Shown: piece after piece, positions 27,958 to 38,934 of the stretch
Position numbering within the stretch: position 1 is the first letter of the stretch
Layout of the letters: every line of letters begins with the position of its first letter
Origin: Sedimenticola selenatireducens
GTDB lineage: Bacteria; Pseudomonadota; Gammaproteobacteria; Chromatiales; Chromatiaceae
Assembly: GCF_007625115.1 (NCBI RefSeq)
Contig: NZ_VMNH01000010.1
Span: 1-64,000 of the forward strand
Length of the DNA: 64,000 bases
Reading direction: 5' to 3'
Program-made: the position numbers and the translations under genes
Notes under the pieces: generated by a model
The model's input: only the letters and a program-made list of their open reading frames with translations
Databases searched by the model: none
Told to the model about the DNA's origin: nothing

Positions 27958-29748
27958 TTACGCCTTCTCTTCAACTTGTGGTGTACGCACCCGGATTGAA
28001 AGTTCACGCAGTTGCGCTTGGCTCACCTCAGAGGGGGCAGACGTCAACATACAGGCTGCGGTCTGTGTCTTGGGGAAGGCCATCACATCACGGATAGAGC
28101 TGGCACCTGCCAACAACATGACCAAACGATCAAGACCAAAGGCAAGACCACCATGCGGAGGACAGCCGTACTTCAGGGCAGACAGCAGGAAGCCGAACTT
28201 CTCTTCCGCTTCCTCTTCACCAATACCCAACAGCCGGAATACCTTCTCCTGCACATCACTGTTATGAATACGGATCGAACCACCACCGACTTCAGTACCG
28301 TTTAATACCATATCGTAGGCGCGCGAAAGGCAGGCACCGGGATCACTCTCAAGCAGATCGACTTGATCCTGCTTCGGCGCAGTAAACGGATGATGCAACG
28401 CATTCCAGCGCTCACCACCCTCATCCCATTCAAACATCGGGAAGTCCACCACCCATACCGGGTGCCAGCCAGATTGCATCAGACCGCGATCTTCACCCAG
28501 CTTGACGCGTAATGCACCTAAGGCTTCATTGACAACAGAGGCCTTGTCCGCGCCAAAGAATATCAGATCTCCATCCTGAGCCCCGGTTCGTTGCATGATG
28601 CCATCTACTGCATCATCCGGCAGGAATTTGAGAATCGGTGATTGCAGACCCTCACGACCCTGACTCGACCACTCGTTGACCTTGATATAGGCCAGCCCGC
28701 GAGCACCATAAATGCCGACAAACTTGGTGTACTCATCTATCTCTTTACGAGTGAGCTCACATCCCTTGGGCAGACAAAGCGCTGCCACTCGACCCTTCGG
28801 ATCCTTGGCGGGTCCTGAGAACACCTTGAAATCAACGCCGGACATCAAGTCCGCTACATCCACCAACTCCAGTGGGCAACGGAGATCGGGACGATCAGAG
28901 CCGAAGCGCCGCATAGCTTCCTGATAGGTCATATGAGGAAAAGGATTAGGCAGATCCAGATCCAGTACCTGCTTGACTACACCCCGGATCATCTCCTCCA
29001 TTGAGTTCATGATCTCATCTTCACTCATGAACGAGGTCTCGATATCCAGCTGGGTAAATTCTGGCTGCCGATCGGCCCGCAGATCTTCATCACGGAAACA
29101 GCGCACGATCTGATAATAACGATCCATACCGGACATCATCAGAAGCTGTTTGAACAGCTGGGGTGACTGTGGCAGGGCGAAGAAATGTCCTGGATGAGTG
29201 CGAGAAGGCACCAGATAATCGCGTGCGCCTTCCGGTGTGGCCTTGGTCAGCATCGGCGTCTCGATATCCAGAAAGCCCTCATTATCCAGATAGCTACGCA
29301 GGGCTCGTGTCACTGCAGCACGCATCATGATGCGTTTCTGCATCTCGGGACGGCGCAGATCCATGTAGCGATACCGCAACCGAACCTCCTCTGACACCCG
29401 CTCATGCTCATCAAGCTGGAATGGCGGCGTATCGGCACGATTCAACACATCAAGCGCCAGCCCAAGAATCTCGATCTCACCGGTGGGCATATCGGGATTA
29501 ACCGTACCCTCAGGACGCGCCCGTACCCGGCCGCTGACTTTCAGCACATACTCACTTCGCACATGCTCTGCAGCGGAAAAAACATCAGGCAGATCAGGAT
29601 CATAGACCACCTGGACCAATCCTTCTCGATCACGAAGATCGATAAAGATTACGCCTCCATGATCACGTCGCCGATGAACCCAGCCGCAAATTTCAACCTC
29701 TTGGTCGATGTGTGAGGCGTTTAGATGACCGCAATAATGGGTGCGCAT
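27958..29748 (-). CDS. aspS: Aspartyl-tRNA synthetase
   Basis: Class II synthetase that charges tRNA with aspartate. The 596-residue product is of the long bacterial type: N-terminal OB fold ([20 protein letters not shown]), class II motif 2 ([20 protein letters not shown]), a GAD insertion domain (about 290-410) and motif 3 ([12 protein letters not shown]). Upstream on the same strand are a DUF502 membrane-protein gene and a zinc-ribbon gene, a neighbourhood conserved in gammaproteobacteria. Whether it also charges tRNA-Asn cannot be told here. Confidence 0.97.
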   Translation of the reverse strand: MRTHYCGHLNASHIDQEVEICGWVHRRRDHGGVIFIDLRDREGLVQVVYDPDLPDVFSAAEHVRSEYVLKVSGRVRARPEGTVNPDMPTGEIEILGLALDVLNRADTPPFQLDEHERVSEEVRLRYRYMDLRRPEMQKRIMMRAAVTRALRSYLDNEGFLDIETPMLTKATPEGARDYLVPSRTHPGHFFALPQSPQLFKQLLMMSGMDRYYQIVRCFRDEDLRADRQPEFTQLDIETSFMSEDEIMNSMEEMIRGVVKQVLDLDLPNPFPHMTYQEAMRRFGSDRPDLRCPLELVDVADLMSGVDFKVFSGPAKDPKGRVAALCLPKGCELTRKEIDEYTKFVGIYGARGLAYIKVNEWSSQGREGLQSPILKFLPDDAVDGIMQRTGAQDGDLIFFGADKASVVNEALGALRVKLGEDRGLMQSGWHPVWVVDFPMFEWDEGGERWNALHHPFTAPKQDQVDLLESDPGACLSRAYDMVLNGTEVGGGSIRIHNSDVQEKVFRLLGIGEEEAEEKFGFLLSALKYGCPPHGGLAFGLDRLVMLLAGASSIRDVMAFPKTQTAACMLTSAPSEVSQAQLRELSIRVRTPQVEEKA

Positions 29749-29879
29749 ACTCGATATTACCGTTACTGACTGAAGACGGACGAGGAATTCGGCCGCTGAG
29801 AAAAACAGGAAATTTTAAGGTTTGGACCCTAGCGGCGCAAGCTTTCAGGCCAATTAAATGATTTTTTTGGCTGATAAGG

Positions 29880-30524
29880 CTATTCAGCAGGCTTAACTGA
29901 CGACGATTCCGGCACACCTGATGGTAGTGAATGGGGTACAACCGCCCCCATGGACATAAGCATCTTCAGCCCATCATCCACGCTCATTTCTAACTCAATT
30001 ACGTCTTCCCGTGGCACCATGACGAAATAGCCACCCGTTGGATTGGGCGTCGTAGGAACATAGACATTGATCACGTCATGGCCCGTTTTACGCTGCGCCT
30101 CACCTACATCCGTACCGGTCTGAAAGGCCAGGGTCCACAGTCCTTTGCGCGGAAATTCAACCAGCAAGACCTTTCGAAAAGACTGCCCGGCCTCACTGAA
30201 CATAGTCTCGGCAAGCTGTTTTGCGCCTGAATAGACCGAGCGCACCAGCGGTATTCGCGCCAACAACTGCTCCCATACGGAGATCAGAGAACGCCCAAAC
30301 AGGTTTGCCACTAACACACCGGTAACAAACACAATCAGCAGAGAGATGACGATGCCGATTCCAGGGATACTAAAACCCAGTAGATTTTCAGGGCGATAAG
30401 CTTCGGGAACGAGCTGTAATGTCCCATCCAGCCAACGCACCAGCATTCTGACGACCAGCAAGGTGATACCCAGCGGCACCCAAACCAGTAGACCGGCAAC
30501 CAAATAGCGGCGGAAGAATCTCAT
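29880..30524 (-). CDS. DUF502-family inner-membrane protein
   Basis: Function unknown. The 214-residue product begins RRYLVAGLLVWVPLGITLLV, the family signature, with two membrane helices (about 8-28 and 50-75). A conserved soluble part follows (IPLVRSVYSGAKQLAETMF and the NPTGGYFVMVPREDVIELEMS segment). It starts ten bases after the zinc-ribbon gene and precedes aspS. Confidence 0.9.
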   Translation of the reverse strand: MRFFRRYLVAGLLVWVPLGITLLVVRMLVRWLDGTLQLVPEAYRPENLLGFSIPGIGIVISLLIVFVTGVLVANLFGRSLISVWEQLLARIPLVRSVYSGAKQLAETMFSEAGQSFRKVLLVEFPRKGLWTLAFQTGTDVGEAQRKTGHDVINVYVPTTPNPTGGYFVMVPREDVIELEMSVDDGLKMLMSMGAVVPHSLPSGVPESSSVKPAE

Positions 30525-30534
30525 CTAGCGATGA

Positions 30535-30807
30535 TCAGGCATCACAGCCGCCACAACCACCTGTGGAACAGGCCGGTGCCGGCTTGGTATCCTTCTTATC
30601 GGCACTGTGCAGATTTTTCTGCTTACCGCTTTTGAAATCCGTCTCATACCAGCCCTGCCCCTTCAAACGAAAACCAGCCGCTGAAATCATCTTTTTCAGT
30701 GCAGGCTTAGCGCACTCGGGACAATCGGTCAGTGCAGCATCACTCATCTTCTGCATGGCTTCCAACTCGTGGCCGCAGGCTTCACAACGATACTCGTAGA
30801 TTGGCAT
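30535..30807 (-). CDS. FmdB-type zinc-ribbon protein
   Basis: A 90-residue protein of the FmdB/CxxC regulatory family. The N-terminal MPIYEYRCEACGHELEAMQ and the following DCPECAKP supply the two CxxC pairs of one zinc ribbon. The tail is lysine-rich and ends in GGCGGCDA, an extra cysteine cluster. The family is named after a proposed formamidase regulator, but its real role is not established. Usually found, as here, upstream of aspS. Confidence 0.9.
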   Translation of the reverse strand: MPIYEYRCEACGHELEAMQKMSDAALTDCPECAKPALKKMISAAGFRLKGQGWYETDFKSGKQKNLHSADKKDTKPAPACSTGGCGGCDA

Positions 30808-30907
30808 GAAATACTCCTAAAAACATAACATCCCCTAAGCATTGGGGTGCAAAAACTCGGCGGATTCTAGCACAGTTGTCAAACAGGCATAGTGCTAGTT
30901 GCTGGCA

Positions 30908-31177
30908 TCAAAGCCCGAAGTCATCTGAATAACCCCCTTTTTCAGCCCGCTCCTGAGCCTTAGCCTCTTCAATAAGTCGAACCAGCTTCGCATGCTCTTC
31001 TTCAGGCAGGCCAAATTGAAGAAAACGTTCCAAATGCAACAAAATCCGCTCTAACATGGCATCTCTTTGATACAGATAGAGCACACTCTGCGCCAAACTA
31101 TCAGGGTCATCGCCCTGCCCTCGCATCTTCCTGGCTACTTCTAAAGCGGCTTTAAGCTGATCGGCTGTCGGTTTCAC
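30908..31177 (-). CDS. Small unknown helical protein
   Basis: I do not recognise this protein. The product (89 residues) is acidic, soluble and helical, with ADQLKAALEVARKMRGQGDD, a YLYQRDAMLERILLHLERFL core, and a charged tail. GTG at 31177 has GGGAGG five bases upstream and is the preferred start; another GTG lies two codons earlier. It stands between the zinc-ribbon gene and the large GGDEF-EAL gene, with spacers on both sides. Confidence 0.7.
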   Translation of the reverse strand: MKPTADQLKAALEVARKMRGQGDDPDSLAQSVLYLYQRDAMLERILLHLERFLQFGLPEEEHAKLVRLIEEAKAQERAEKGGYSDDFGL

Positions 31178-31247
31178 TAACACCTCCCGTCAGGTCTTTT
31201 CGACCCTCTTCCTCTAGATTGGGACTGCTGGATAGAGATCAAGTCAA

Positions 31248-34200
31248 CTAATGTATATGTTGTGCAGATGAGGTGTCTTTGGCCAATAGCAGCTGCTCAA
31301 TAGATTGGCCAGAAACCGGTTTGCTAAACAGATATCCCTGGGCAAAATCACAACCCTTATCGACCAGAAGGGCTAACTGCTCTTCTGTCTCAACCCCTTC
31401 GGCCACCACCTTGAGACTCAGACCATGGGCCATAGCTATAGCTGCATTGACCAGCTCCCGATCCTCTTCATCAATCGTGATATCACGAATAAAGCTTTGA
31501 TCAATCTTAAGAATATCAAAAGGATAACTCCTCAAATAACTCAATGATGAGTAACCTGTACCAAAATCATCCATCGAAATATTGACACCCAGTGTACTCA
31601 GCGCTTCAAGGGCCTTATCAATATACCCATGACCACTCATCAAGACACCTTCTGTGATCTCCAGTTCCAGAGCCGCAGGTTCAACCTCCGCCCGAAGAAG
31701 CGCCTGCTGGATAAAGGGCGCCAACTGCGGATCGCGGAATTGGCGCGGCGAGATATTAACAGCCATCTTCAGCGGCTGACCTGAAACCTGCTGCCATTGC
31801 ACCAACTGGGACAATGCCTGTTCAATAACATATTCCCCAATCGGTACTATCAGGCCGGTCTGTTCCGCGATCGGAATAAACTCCGCGGGAGAAACCATGC
31901 CCAGCAAAGGGTTCGTCCAACGCAACAGCGCCTCGACACCGATCATGCTACGACCCGGGATCTCGATCAGAGGCTGATAGCAGATACTGAGTTCACCCCG
32001 CCCCATGGCCCCGCGGAGTTGCTCTTCGAGCAGCAATCTTCGGGCAACACCCTGATTCATCGACTCGGTGAAATAGTGGTAAGTATTGCGCCCCGCCTCT
32101 TTGGAGTGGTACATGGCCATATCAGCATTTCTTAAAAGCTCTACAGATGTTGCGCCATCCTCTGGATAGATGGCGATGCCTAAACTCGCCGTCAACACCA
32201 GCTCTCGTCCCTGCAGCTTGAAAGGTTGACGGAATTGTTCGAGGACCTGTTCCGCCACCTGCCGCGCATCACTCACATCGTTTAGTCCACCCAATAGAAT
32301 AATGAACTCATCACCGCCTAAACGACCTACCGTGTCATACTCACGAACCACTGCTCGCAGGCGCAATGCCGCCTGCTGAAGGAGCTGATCTCCCGTCTCA
32401 TGCCCCATGGTGTCATTCACCTTTTTGAAATCATCCAGATCAAGGAACAATACCGCTACCTGGTGGTCCGAACGACCGACATCTTTGATCAATTGCGACA
32501 GGCGATCCAGGGCTAAAAAACGATTCGGCATTCCGGTGAGATTGTCATAATGTGCTTGACGCAGTATCCGCTCCTCCTGTTCTTTCTGTAGCGTGACGTC
32601 CTCTTTCACCGCCAGGAACTGCTTAATTGTCCCCTTTTCGTCCAGCACGGGCGCAATATAGGCCCGCTCCCAAAACAGTTCGCCGCTCTTCTTTTTGTTC
32701 TGAAATTCCCCTTGCCAAGTCTTGCCCGAGGTAATGGTCTGCCATAACTGCTCGTATTGGCTTTTGGGTGTATTGCCTGATTGCATTATTCGGGTATGCT
32801 GACCGATGACCTCTTCATACTTGTAGCCTGAGATCCGCTCAAACGCGCTGTTAACATAATCAATGCTGCCATCGGTATCCGTAATCACCACGGAAACCGG
32901 ACTCTGCTCAATGGCCTGGGAGAGGGTTCTAATCTGCTCTTCGCTACGCCTTCTACTGGTAATATCACGGATGATCTCCAACCGTGAAACCGTTCCATCA
33001 CGATTATGGATGGGCGCACTCACCACCTCAAAATCCTGCCCTTGCGGTCTTGATGACAGGTATTGCACCACCCGCTGCTTACCCGAAAATACAGGTACTG
33101 GGCTATAGTTTGCATCGGGATCCAGCGTGGCTATAGAGTCCTGGCAAAGCTTTCCCGTCTGCTCGCCAAACCAATCAATCATAGTCTGATTCATGTAATC
33201 AATGCGGCCTTCGGCACTGACAATCAGTAGACCTTCACCCACTTCGTTCATCGACTCAAGGATAGTGCGATAGAGCGACTGACTGGCGGCCAGCGCTTGC
33301 TCCGTTTTCACACGATCAGTGATATCCAGGATACTAACCGGGACATTACGCATCTCATCCTCTCGCACGGAAATTGGCATGGAGATCAACCCAGTGATCT
33401 CCTGACCATCCAACTTTCGGAATGTTGCCTCACTGCGAAAATAGCTGCGACCTTCCCAAATGGCGTTCAACTCTTCGATAAATACAGCCGCTGAATCTTC
33501 CACGAACGTGCGATCGATAGAGTGGATAAGCGCCACCTCATTCTCGGCCCCAAACAATTCCAGTGTCGCCTGATTCACATGCAACACTTTTATCAGCCCC
33601 GCGAGATCTTTGATCGCTTCTGGACGATCGGCCAGGTAGCGACGCAGATCCGTGACCCCCTGATCCCGGAGCAACTGAAGCGTCTTCATCAACTCAGAGA
33701 AGTCTTCATTCCAGATAGAGATTTCAGCACTATCAAATAGGGTGCGATATCGACTCTCTCGCTCACGAATCTCAACTTCAGCCTGCTTGCGGGCAGTCAC
33801 ATCATGCAGCATAGCAAGCACACAACTCTCCCCCGCATACTCAATCAGGCACGCTGAGAGCTCGATATCCATTTGACGGCCCGTACTATCGGACATTCGC
33901 ACACTGTAATCATAAACAAATCCTGTCTCTTGCATCTCAGCAAGCCAGGCATCCCGATCCGCCTTACAAGGCCAGAGGCCGATCGTGGTGGACTTACCGG
34001 CCAGTAACTCATCCTCTGTCCAGCCAAAAGTCGCTATGTACGCGTGATTCACGGCCAGGTAGCGACCATCGCTCGTTGCCGCGATAGAACTGGCTATAGG
34101 ACTGACGTCAAAGCTGTTACGAAACAGCGTTTCACTGTCTCTTAACTCATGCTCTATCTGTTTACGCCGACTGATATCCAGATGGGTACCACTCATCATC

Positions 34201-35513
34201 AGCGGCGATCCACTGGCACTCCACTCCATCACTTTGCCGCGGGAGTTGACCCAAAGCCAACCCCCTTCTTTTTTGCGCTGGCGATACTCAACATCGTAAT
34301 AGTCGGCTTCATGAGCAAAATGATCCTCCAGCGCCGCTTCTACCAGATGAATATCATCAGGATGTATAAAGCTGCGCCAAGTAGCGACATCCAACGGCAT
34401 CAACTCTGCAAGTTCATAGCCCATAATTGTGGCCATGCGCTCATCAATCTCCAGCCGTTCATCCACAATATCCCAATGCCAAGTCCCTGCATTAGTACCC
34501 TCAAGGATGTTAGCGGCCTGGTTACGCTCTCGTACCAGTGCATCTTCCATCTGCTTGCGTTGGGTAATATCTCGATAGGACCAAAAACGTCCATAGTGAT
34601 CGCCTGCCTCAGAAACCAATGAGGCGCTGTAACACTCAAATACCCGCCCATCTTTTAACGAAACCACTTCACTCCCATGCTCATAGGGATTTCGCTGCAT
34701 ACGACTGATCCAGGTAGCAAACAACCGAGGATTCGCAACTTGTTCCAACTGATGACCAAACAGTTCTGTTTCAGATTCAGTTTTTATGATCGCTTCAGGC
34801 AGTTGCCACAGTGCCTTCAATCGCCCATTCCATGAGAGAATATCGCCGCCATTGTTGACTGCTAGGATGCCATCCTCAGACGCCTCCTGCTGGGTGGAAA
34901 GGACGGTATTCTTGTAGCGAATCTCTTCATGGGCACTGCGTAGCAAATCCTGCCTGCGCAGAATCAACCCAAGTAACAAGGTCGCCAGGGGAAAGATAAC
35001 CAGGATGGGAAGGGATACCGTTTGAATGATCGTCCAGCGTACCTCATCAGGCATAAACAACATGCAAGTCAACACCACGCATTGCACCGTGATACCAAAC
35101 AGGTAAAGCTGCACCCCACCAATTTGCCAGTCTCGATACTGGGCTATATAGCGCCATCCCAAGCCAGTGAGGGCCGTAGAGATAATCACAATACTCCCAA
35201 CAACAGCTCCGCCTCCCCCTTGATAGAGGCGAAACAGGACCATTATCACCCCAGCAATCAAGGTTGGCAGCCAGCCAAAGAATAGGCCGCAAATGCTGAT
35301 CAGTACCCAGCGGGTATCAAAAAAGATACCCGGTACAAGCGCCCAGGGTGTCAGCATCACGGCAATGCCGATCACGCCCACCAGCACGCCGGAGACGACC
35401 TGCCGCAAGCGGTGATTAGGCAGTGCGCCCAAGTCCAACACTTCATAGATAACGCCAAGGGCTAATAGGAGAATGGCGTTACTAAATAGGCCTGGGAAGC
35501 TACCGGTATCCAT
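31248..35513 (-). CDS. Large membrane sensor with six PAS domains, GGDEF and EAL domains
   Basis: A 1421-residue cyclic-di-GMP signalling protein. The N-terminus (about 1-200) is a 5TM-type LytS-like membrane sensor (VIYEVLDLGALPN, GLFFGWLPTLIAGVIM). About six PAS/PAC modules follow (about 215 to 990), including ones ending in the typical RDITQRKQ- and DITSRRR-like linkers. A GGDEF domain (about 1000-1160) has an intact GRLGGDEF active site, and an EAL domain (about 1180-1415) has GVEALLRW, DDFGTGYSS and KIDQSFI. Both catalytic halves look active, so it could make and break cyclic-di-GMP. The stimulus cannot be deduced; with so many PAS domains, redox or oxygen sensing is plausible. Confidence 0.93.
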   Translation of the reverse strand: MDTGSFPGLFSNAILLLALGVIYEVLDLGALPNHRLRQVVSGVLVGVIGIAVMLTPWALVPGIFFDTRWVLISICGLFFGWLPTLIAGVIMVLFRLYQGGGGAVVGSIVIISTALTGLGWRYIAQYRDWQIGGVQLYLFGITVQCVVLTCMLFMPDEVRWTIIQTVSLPILVIFPLATLLLGLILRRQDLLRSAHEEIRYKNTVLSTQQEASEDGILAVNNGGDILSWNGRLKALWQLPEAIIKTESETELFGHQLEQVANPRLFATWISRMQRNPYEHGSEVVSLKDGRVFECYSASLVSEAGDHYGRFWSYRDITQRKQMEDALVRERNQAANILEGTNAGTWHWDIVDERLEIDERMATIMGYELAELMPLDVATWRSFIHPDDIHLVEAALEDHFAHEADYYDVEYRQRKKEGGWLWVNSRGKVMEWSASGSPLMMSGTHLDISRRKQIEHELRDSETLFRNSFDVSPIASSIAATSDGRYLAVNHAYIATFGWTEDELLAGKSTTIGLWPCKADRDAWLAEMQETGFVYDYSVRMSDSTGRQMDIELSACLIEYAGESCVLAMLHDVTARKQAEVEIRERESRYRTLFDSAEISIWNEDFSELMKTLQLLRDQGVTDLRRYLADRPEAIKDLAGLIKVLHVNQATLELFGAENEVALIHSIDRTFVEDSAAVFIEELNAIWEGRSYFRSEATFRKLDGQEITGLISMPISVREDEMRNVPVSILDITDRVKTEQALAASQSLYRTILESMNEVGEGLLIVSAEGRIDYMNQTMIDWFGEQTGKLCQDSIATLDPDANYSPVPVFSGKQRVVQYLSSRPQGQDFEVVSAPIHNRDGTVSRLEIIRDITSRRRSEEQIRTLSQAIEQSPVSVVITDTDGSIDYVNSAFERISGYKYEEVIGQHTRIMQSGNTPKSQYEQLWQTITSGKTWQGEFQNKKKSGELFWERAYIAPVLDEKGTIKQFLAVKEDVTLQKEQEERILRQAHYDNLTGMPNRFLALDRLSQLIKDVGRSDHQVAVLFLDLDDFKKVNDTMGHETGDQLLQQAALRLRAVVREYDTVGRLGGDEFIILLGGLNDVSDARQVAEQVLEQFRQPFKLQGRELVLTASLGIAIYPEDGATSVELLRNADMAMYHSKEAGRNTYHYFTESMNQGVARRLLLEEQLRGAMGRGELSICYQPLIEIPGRSMIGVEALLRWTNPLLGMVSPAEFIPIAEQTGLIVPIGEYVIEQALSQLVQWQQVSGQPLKMAVNISPRQFRDPQLAPFIQQALLRAEVEPAALELEITEGVLMSGHGYIDKALEALSTLGVNISMDDFGTGYSSLSYLRSYPFDILKIDQSFIRDITIDEEDRELVNAAIAMAHGLSLKVVAEGVETEEQLALLVDKGCDFAQGYLFSKPVSGQSIEQLLLAKDTSSAQHIH

Positions 35514-35746
35514 GATTTTTCGTGAAAATTGTCTTATTCAAGCTCAACATAGTGTGAATTGGCAAAATGACCCCATTTTCAGAGTTTAGCGGCCAGTAAC
35601 ACCCGTTCTACAGGCATAGTCATCAATTTTTACGCTGATTAAAGAGTCAATGTGAGTGATCACCCGACTATCCCGTATCAGGAATCTTCTATACTCTAGA
35701 TTCCGGGGATACCACCCGATAAACACCACTTGAGAGGGGAACACCT

Positions 35747-36181
35747 ATGAATGCAGCCTGGGTAGTTGTAGCTGATACAAGCCGTGCACGAATCTTCTCC
35801 GCTGAAAATGCCTTCAGCCCACTCGTAGAAATCCAGACCCTTGACCACCCAGAAGCCAGACTTCACGCGGGCGATCTGGTCAGCGACAGGGCCGGCCGAG
35901 ACCGTAGTACCGGCGCACGCAGCCATGACGTGGGACATCTGAACGAGACAAAACGGGATGAGGCGCTACGGTTTGCATCTGAGGTTTGTGCCACCCTTGA
36001 ATCAGGTCGTGCCCACGGTCACTTCAATAAACTGCATGTCATTGCTGCACCCAGTTTTCTTGGTCTGCTGAGAAAACAGCAACCTCACCCACTGCAGAAA
36101 ATGGTTGCCACTGAGATCTCTAAGAATCTTACGGCCCAGGACGTGGAAACCATTCGTAAAAACCTACCCCATCGACTCTAA
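35747..36181 (+). CDS. Host-attachment family protein
   Basis: A 144-residue protein of the Pfam Host_attach family. The N-terminal WVVVADTSRARIFSAEN is diagnostic, followed by DLVSDRAGRDRS and a C-terminal LGLLRKQ and LTAQDVETIRKNLPH segment. The name comes from one plant-associated member; the fold resembles translation factor eRF1/Pelota-like domains and the real function is unclear. It has a GAGGGG ribosome site, stands alone, and converges with the copper genes. Confidence 0.85.
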   Translation: MNAAWVVVADTSRARIFSAENAFSPLVEIQTLDHPEARLHAGDLVSDRAGRDRSTGARSHDVGHLNETKRDEALRFASEVCATLESGRAHGHFNKLHVIAAPSFLGLLRKQQPHPLQKMVATEISKNLTAQDVETIRKNLPHRL

Positions 36182-36219
36182 ATAAAACAAGGCTGCAGTG
36201 GACTACCTGTCCACTGCAG
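36181..36219 (-). terminator. Terminator of the copA-copZ operon
   Basis: A perfect 11-bp stem (36193-36203 with 36209-36219, five-base loop) is followed on the minus strand by CCTTGTTTTATTT. It lies about 25 bases past the copZ stop and may also serve the converging gene at 35747. Confidence 0.8.
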
Positions 36220-36244
36220 TTCCAGAATCCGCTCAAAGGGAATG

Positions 36245-36451
36245 TTAGGCAATACCCGCAAAAGTAAACCCGGCATCCTCTACGGCTTGCTTCACCAGAT
36301 CATCATCCTCAACACCGGTAACCGTAACCAGGCCACCTTCTAGCTTAATTTCCACACGGGCCTCTTGCGCCGCTGTTTTTATCGCCTGCTCCACAGAACT
36401 GGCACAACCACCGCAACTCATCCCTTCCACTTTATAGGTCTTCGACATCAT
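36245..36451 (-). CDS. copZ: CopZ-like copper chaperone
   Basis: A 68-residue single heavy-metal-associated domain. The metal loop is GMSCGGCASS, giving the CxxC that binds Cu(I), and the length and C-terminal VEDAGFTFAG fit the family. It probably passes copper to the ATPase encoded 41 bases upstream in the same direction. A terminator follows it. Confidence 0.9.
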   Translation of the reverse strand: MMSKTYKVEGMSCGGCASSVEQAIKTAAQEARVEIKLEGGLVTVTGVEDDDLVKQAVEDAGFTFAGIA

Positions 36452-36492
36452 TGGCTCCAGATATTAAGTGTCTTTAAATAACTATTCCGCAG

Positions 36493-38934
36493 CTAAACCG
36501 TCCGTCGCCACCGTCTTAGCAACAGTGAATTTGATACCACGCTGACCGATGACATTGCCATGGCAGCCCCGGCGACTACTGGATTCAACATACCTGACGC
36601 GGCCAGCGGAATCGCAATAAAATTGTAGATCAGCGCCCAAAACAGATTCTGGCGGATCTTGTTGTACGTGGCATGGGAAATAGAGATGGCATCGGCGATC
36701 AATCCTGGGTCACCCCGCATCAATGTAATACCCGCTGTGTGCATGGCCACATCAGTCCCGGTACCCATAGCCATTCCCACATCAGCCGCAGCCAAGGCAG
36801 GGGCATCATTAATGCCATCACCCACCATCGCTACTGTATAACCCTGGGCCTTCAGGCGAGCCACTTCTGCCGACTTCTCCTCAGGCAATACCTCAGAGAC
36901 CACCTGATCAATCCCGACAGCATCTGCAACGGCCTTTGAAGCGTGGCGATTATCCCCCGTCAGCATCACGGTGAGAATACCGCTTCGCTTGAGCGCAGCT
37001 ACTGCTTCCCCTGCTTCAGGCTTGATGGGGTCGCTGACGGCGATGTAACCCAACAACCTGAGCAAGGGATCTGTCTCGGCCACCCACATCAGCGTCCGGC
37101 CGGCTGACTCTAAGGCCTCTCCTGACACAATCAAAGCCTGCAAATCAACGCCCCCTTCATCCATCAAGCGGCGATTACCAATCAGTAGCTGACGCCCATC
37201 GACACGCGCAGAGAGCCCTCGGCCCGGCCTGGCTTTAAAATCTGACACGGGAAGCAGTGCAAGCTGATCCTTTTCCGCACGGCTCAGAATAGCATGGGCC
37301 AGTGGATGTTCACTGCCCTGTTGCGCAGACGCCGTCAGTTGCAGTAAAGCCGGCAGATCCCCCTCATGCGCCACAACTGACTCTACGGCTGGCCGGCCCA
37401 CTGTCAGCGTACCCGTCTTATCCAGCACTACTGCGGTGCTGTGATGGGCACGCTCCAGTGCCTCGGCATCCTTTATCAACACCCCTTTGCGCGCTGCCAC
37501 GCCAGTTCCAACCATGAGCGCGGTAGGTGTCGCTAATCCCAACGCACAAGGACAGGCAATCACCAGCACAGAAACCGAAGCAATAAAGGCCACCTCGAGA
37601 TCTGAACCAATCAACCACCAACCCAAAAAAGTAGCTACGGCTATCAAGGCAACAACGGGTACAAAGATCGCTGATATCTGATCCACCAACTTCTGTACCG
37701 GCGCCTTACTGGCCTGGGCAGATTCAACCAATCTAATAATGCGGGAGAGTGTTGATTCCGTTCCGACGGTCGTGGCCTGAACCCTGAGTAAGCCTTCACC
37801 ATTGACAGAGGCTCCTGTAACCCGATCATCAACCCCTCGCTCTACCGGTAACGACTCTCCCGTGATAAGTGATTCGTCCAGCTGGCTCATTCCCTTCAGG
37901 ATGACGCCATCGACCGGCACACGCTCACCGGGTCGGATCACTACCACTTCGCCGCTGGTCACCGTTTCGGCCGGGACTTCTAAAATCACACCATCCCTTT
38001 CAACCCGCGCCATCTCTGGCTGCAAATCCATCAGTGCTCGAATAGCAGAGGCCGCGCTACGTTTTGCCCGACCTTCCAACCACTTACCCAGCAATACAAG
38101 GGTAATCACCATCGCGGCCGCTTCAAAATAGAGATGCCCGCCGGCACCACCCGTAAAGGTCACCCAGGCACTCAAACCCCAAGCAGCGCTGGTGCCCATG
38201 GCAACTAAAACGTCCATGTTACCTGCGCCCCCTCTCAGCGACTTAAAGGCTCCTTCATAAAAACGCCAGCCCAACCAGAACTGAACAGGGGTCGCCAGGA
38301 TCAATTGCCAGACTGCAGGTAATTCGACATGAATACTCAGCGGCATCAACACCATCGGCAGAGCCAGTGGTAATGTCAGAAGAACCGCCAGTATCAACTG
38401 CATCAGCTCTCTGCGGCCCTGCTGCAACTTCATCTGGTCCAGTTTCGCCTGCTGTTCTGCCGCAGTAACGGCAGGGTGAGCGGTAAAACCCGCCTTTTCC
38501 ACAGATAAAATCAGATCCTGTAACGAAACAACGCCTGCGGGTGCGGTAACGGAGGCCTTCTCGGTGGCCAGATTCACCACAGCGCGCTCCACACCAGGCA
38601 GGCGCCCGAGCACTTTTTCCAATCGCCCTGAGCAGGCGGCACAAGTCATGCCACCAATCAGTAACTCATGGGTTTCCGGAGGTACGCTAAAACCCGCCTT
38701 GGTAATAGTTGCGGTTACATCACTGGCCGATATCTGTGACACATCAAAATCAATAGTGGCGCTGTTGGTGGCCAGATTTACCCGCGCACTGGTAATGCCA
38801 GGCTGTTTCCCAAGCACCCGCTCCAGCCGCGTCGAGCAGGCCGCACAGGTCATGCCATCGACGGGCACATTGAGACTGATCGAGTGCTGCACGGTGTCAC
38901 TTTGCATTGGAGTCGCCAGGGTAGATTGTGTCAT
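36493..38934 (-). CDS. copA: Copper-exporting P1B-type ATPase CopA
   Basis: Inner-membrane pump that exports Cu(I) to the periplasm. The 813-residue product has two N-terminal metal-binding domains, each with GMTCAACS (about 27 and 93), eight membrane helices, the transport motif [14 protein letters not shown] in helix 6, the phosphorylation site DKTGTLT and the hinge [10 protein letters not shown]. The SNSLLLRR end supplies the last-helix motif. Copper pumps protect the cytochromes and the cuproenzymes of respiration. No CueR-like regulator gene lies next to it. Confidence 0.96.
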   Translation of the reverse strand: MTQSTLATPMQSDTVQHSISLNVPVDGMTCAACSTRLERVLGKQPGITSARVNLATNSATIDFDVSQISASDVTATITKAGFSVPPETHELLIGGMTCAACSGRLEKVLGRLPGVERAVVNLATEKASVTAPAGVVSLQDLILSVEKAGFTAHPAVTAAEQQAKLDQMKLQQGRRELMQLILAVLLTLPLALPMVLMPLSIHVELPAVWQLILATPVQFWLGWRFYEGAFKSLRGGAGNMDVLVAMGTSAAWGLSAWVTFTGGAGGHLYFEAAAMVITLVLLGKWLEGRAKRSAASAIRALMDLQPEMARVERDGVILEVPAETVTSGEVVVIRPGERVPVDGVILKGMSQLDESLITGESLPVERGVDDRVTGASVNGEGLLRVQATTVGTESTLSRIIRLVESAQASKAPVQKLVDQISAIFVPVVALIAVATFLGWWLIGSDLEVAFIASVSVLVIACPCALGLATPTALMVGTGVAARKGVLIKDAEALERAHHSTAVVLDKTGTLTVGRPAVESVVAHEGDLPALLQLTASAQQGSEHPLAHAILSRAEKDQLALLPVSDFKARPGRGLSARVDGRQLLIGNRRLMDEGGVDLQALIVSGEALESAGRTLMWVAETDPLLRLLGYIAVSDPIKPEAGEAVAALKRSGILTVMLTGDNRHASKAVADAVGIDQVVSEVLPEEKSAEVARLKAQGYTVAMVGDGINDAPALAAADVGMAMGTGTDVAMHTAGITLMRGDPGLIADAISISHATYNKIRQNLFWALIYNFIAIPLAASGMLNPVVAGAAMAMSSVSVVSNSLLLRRWRRTV

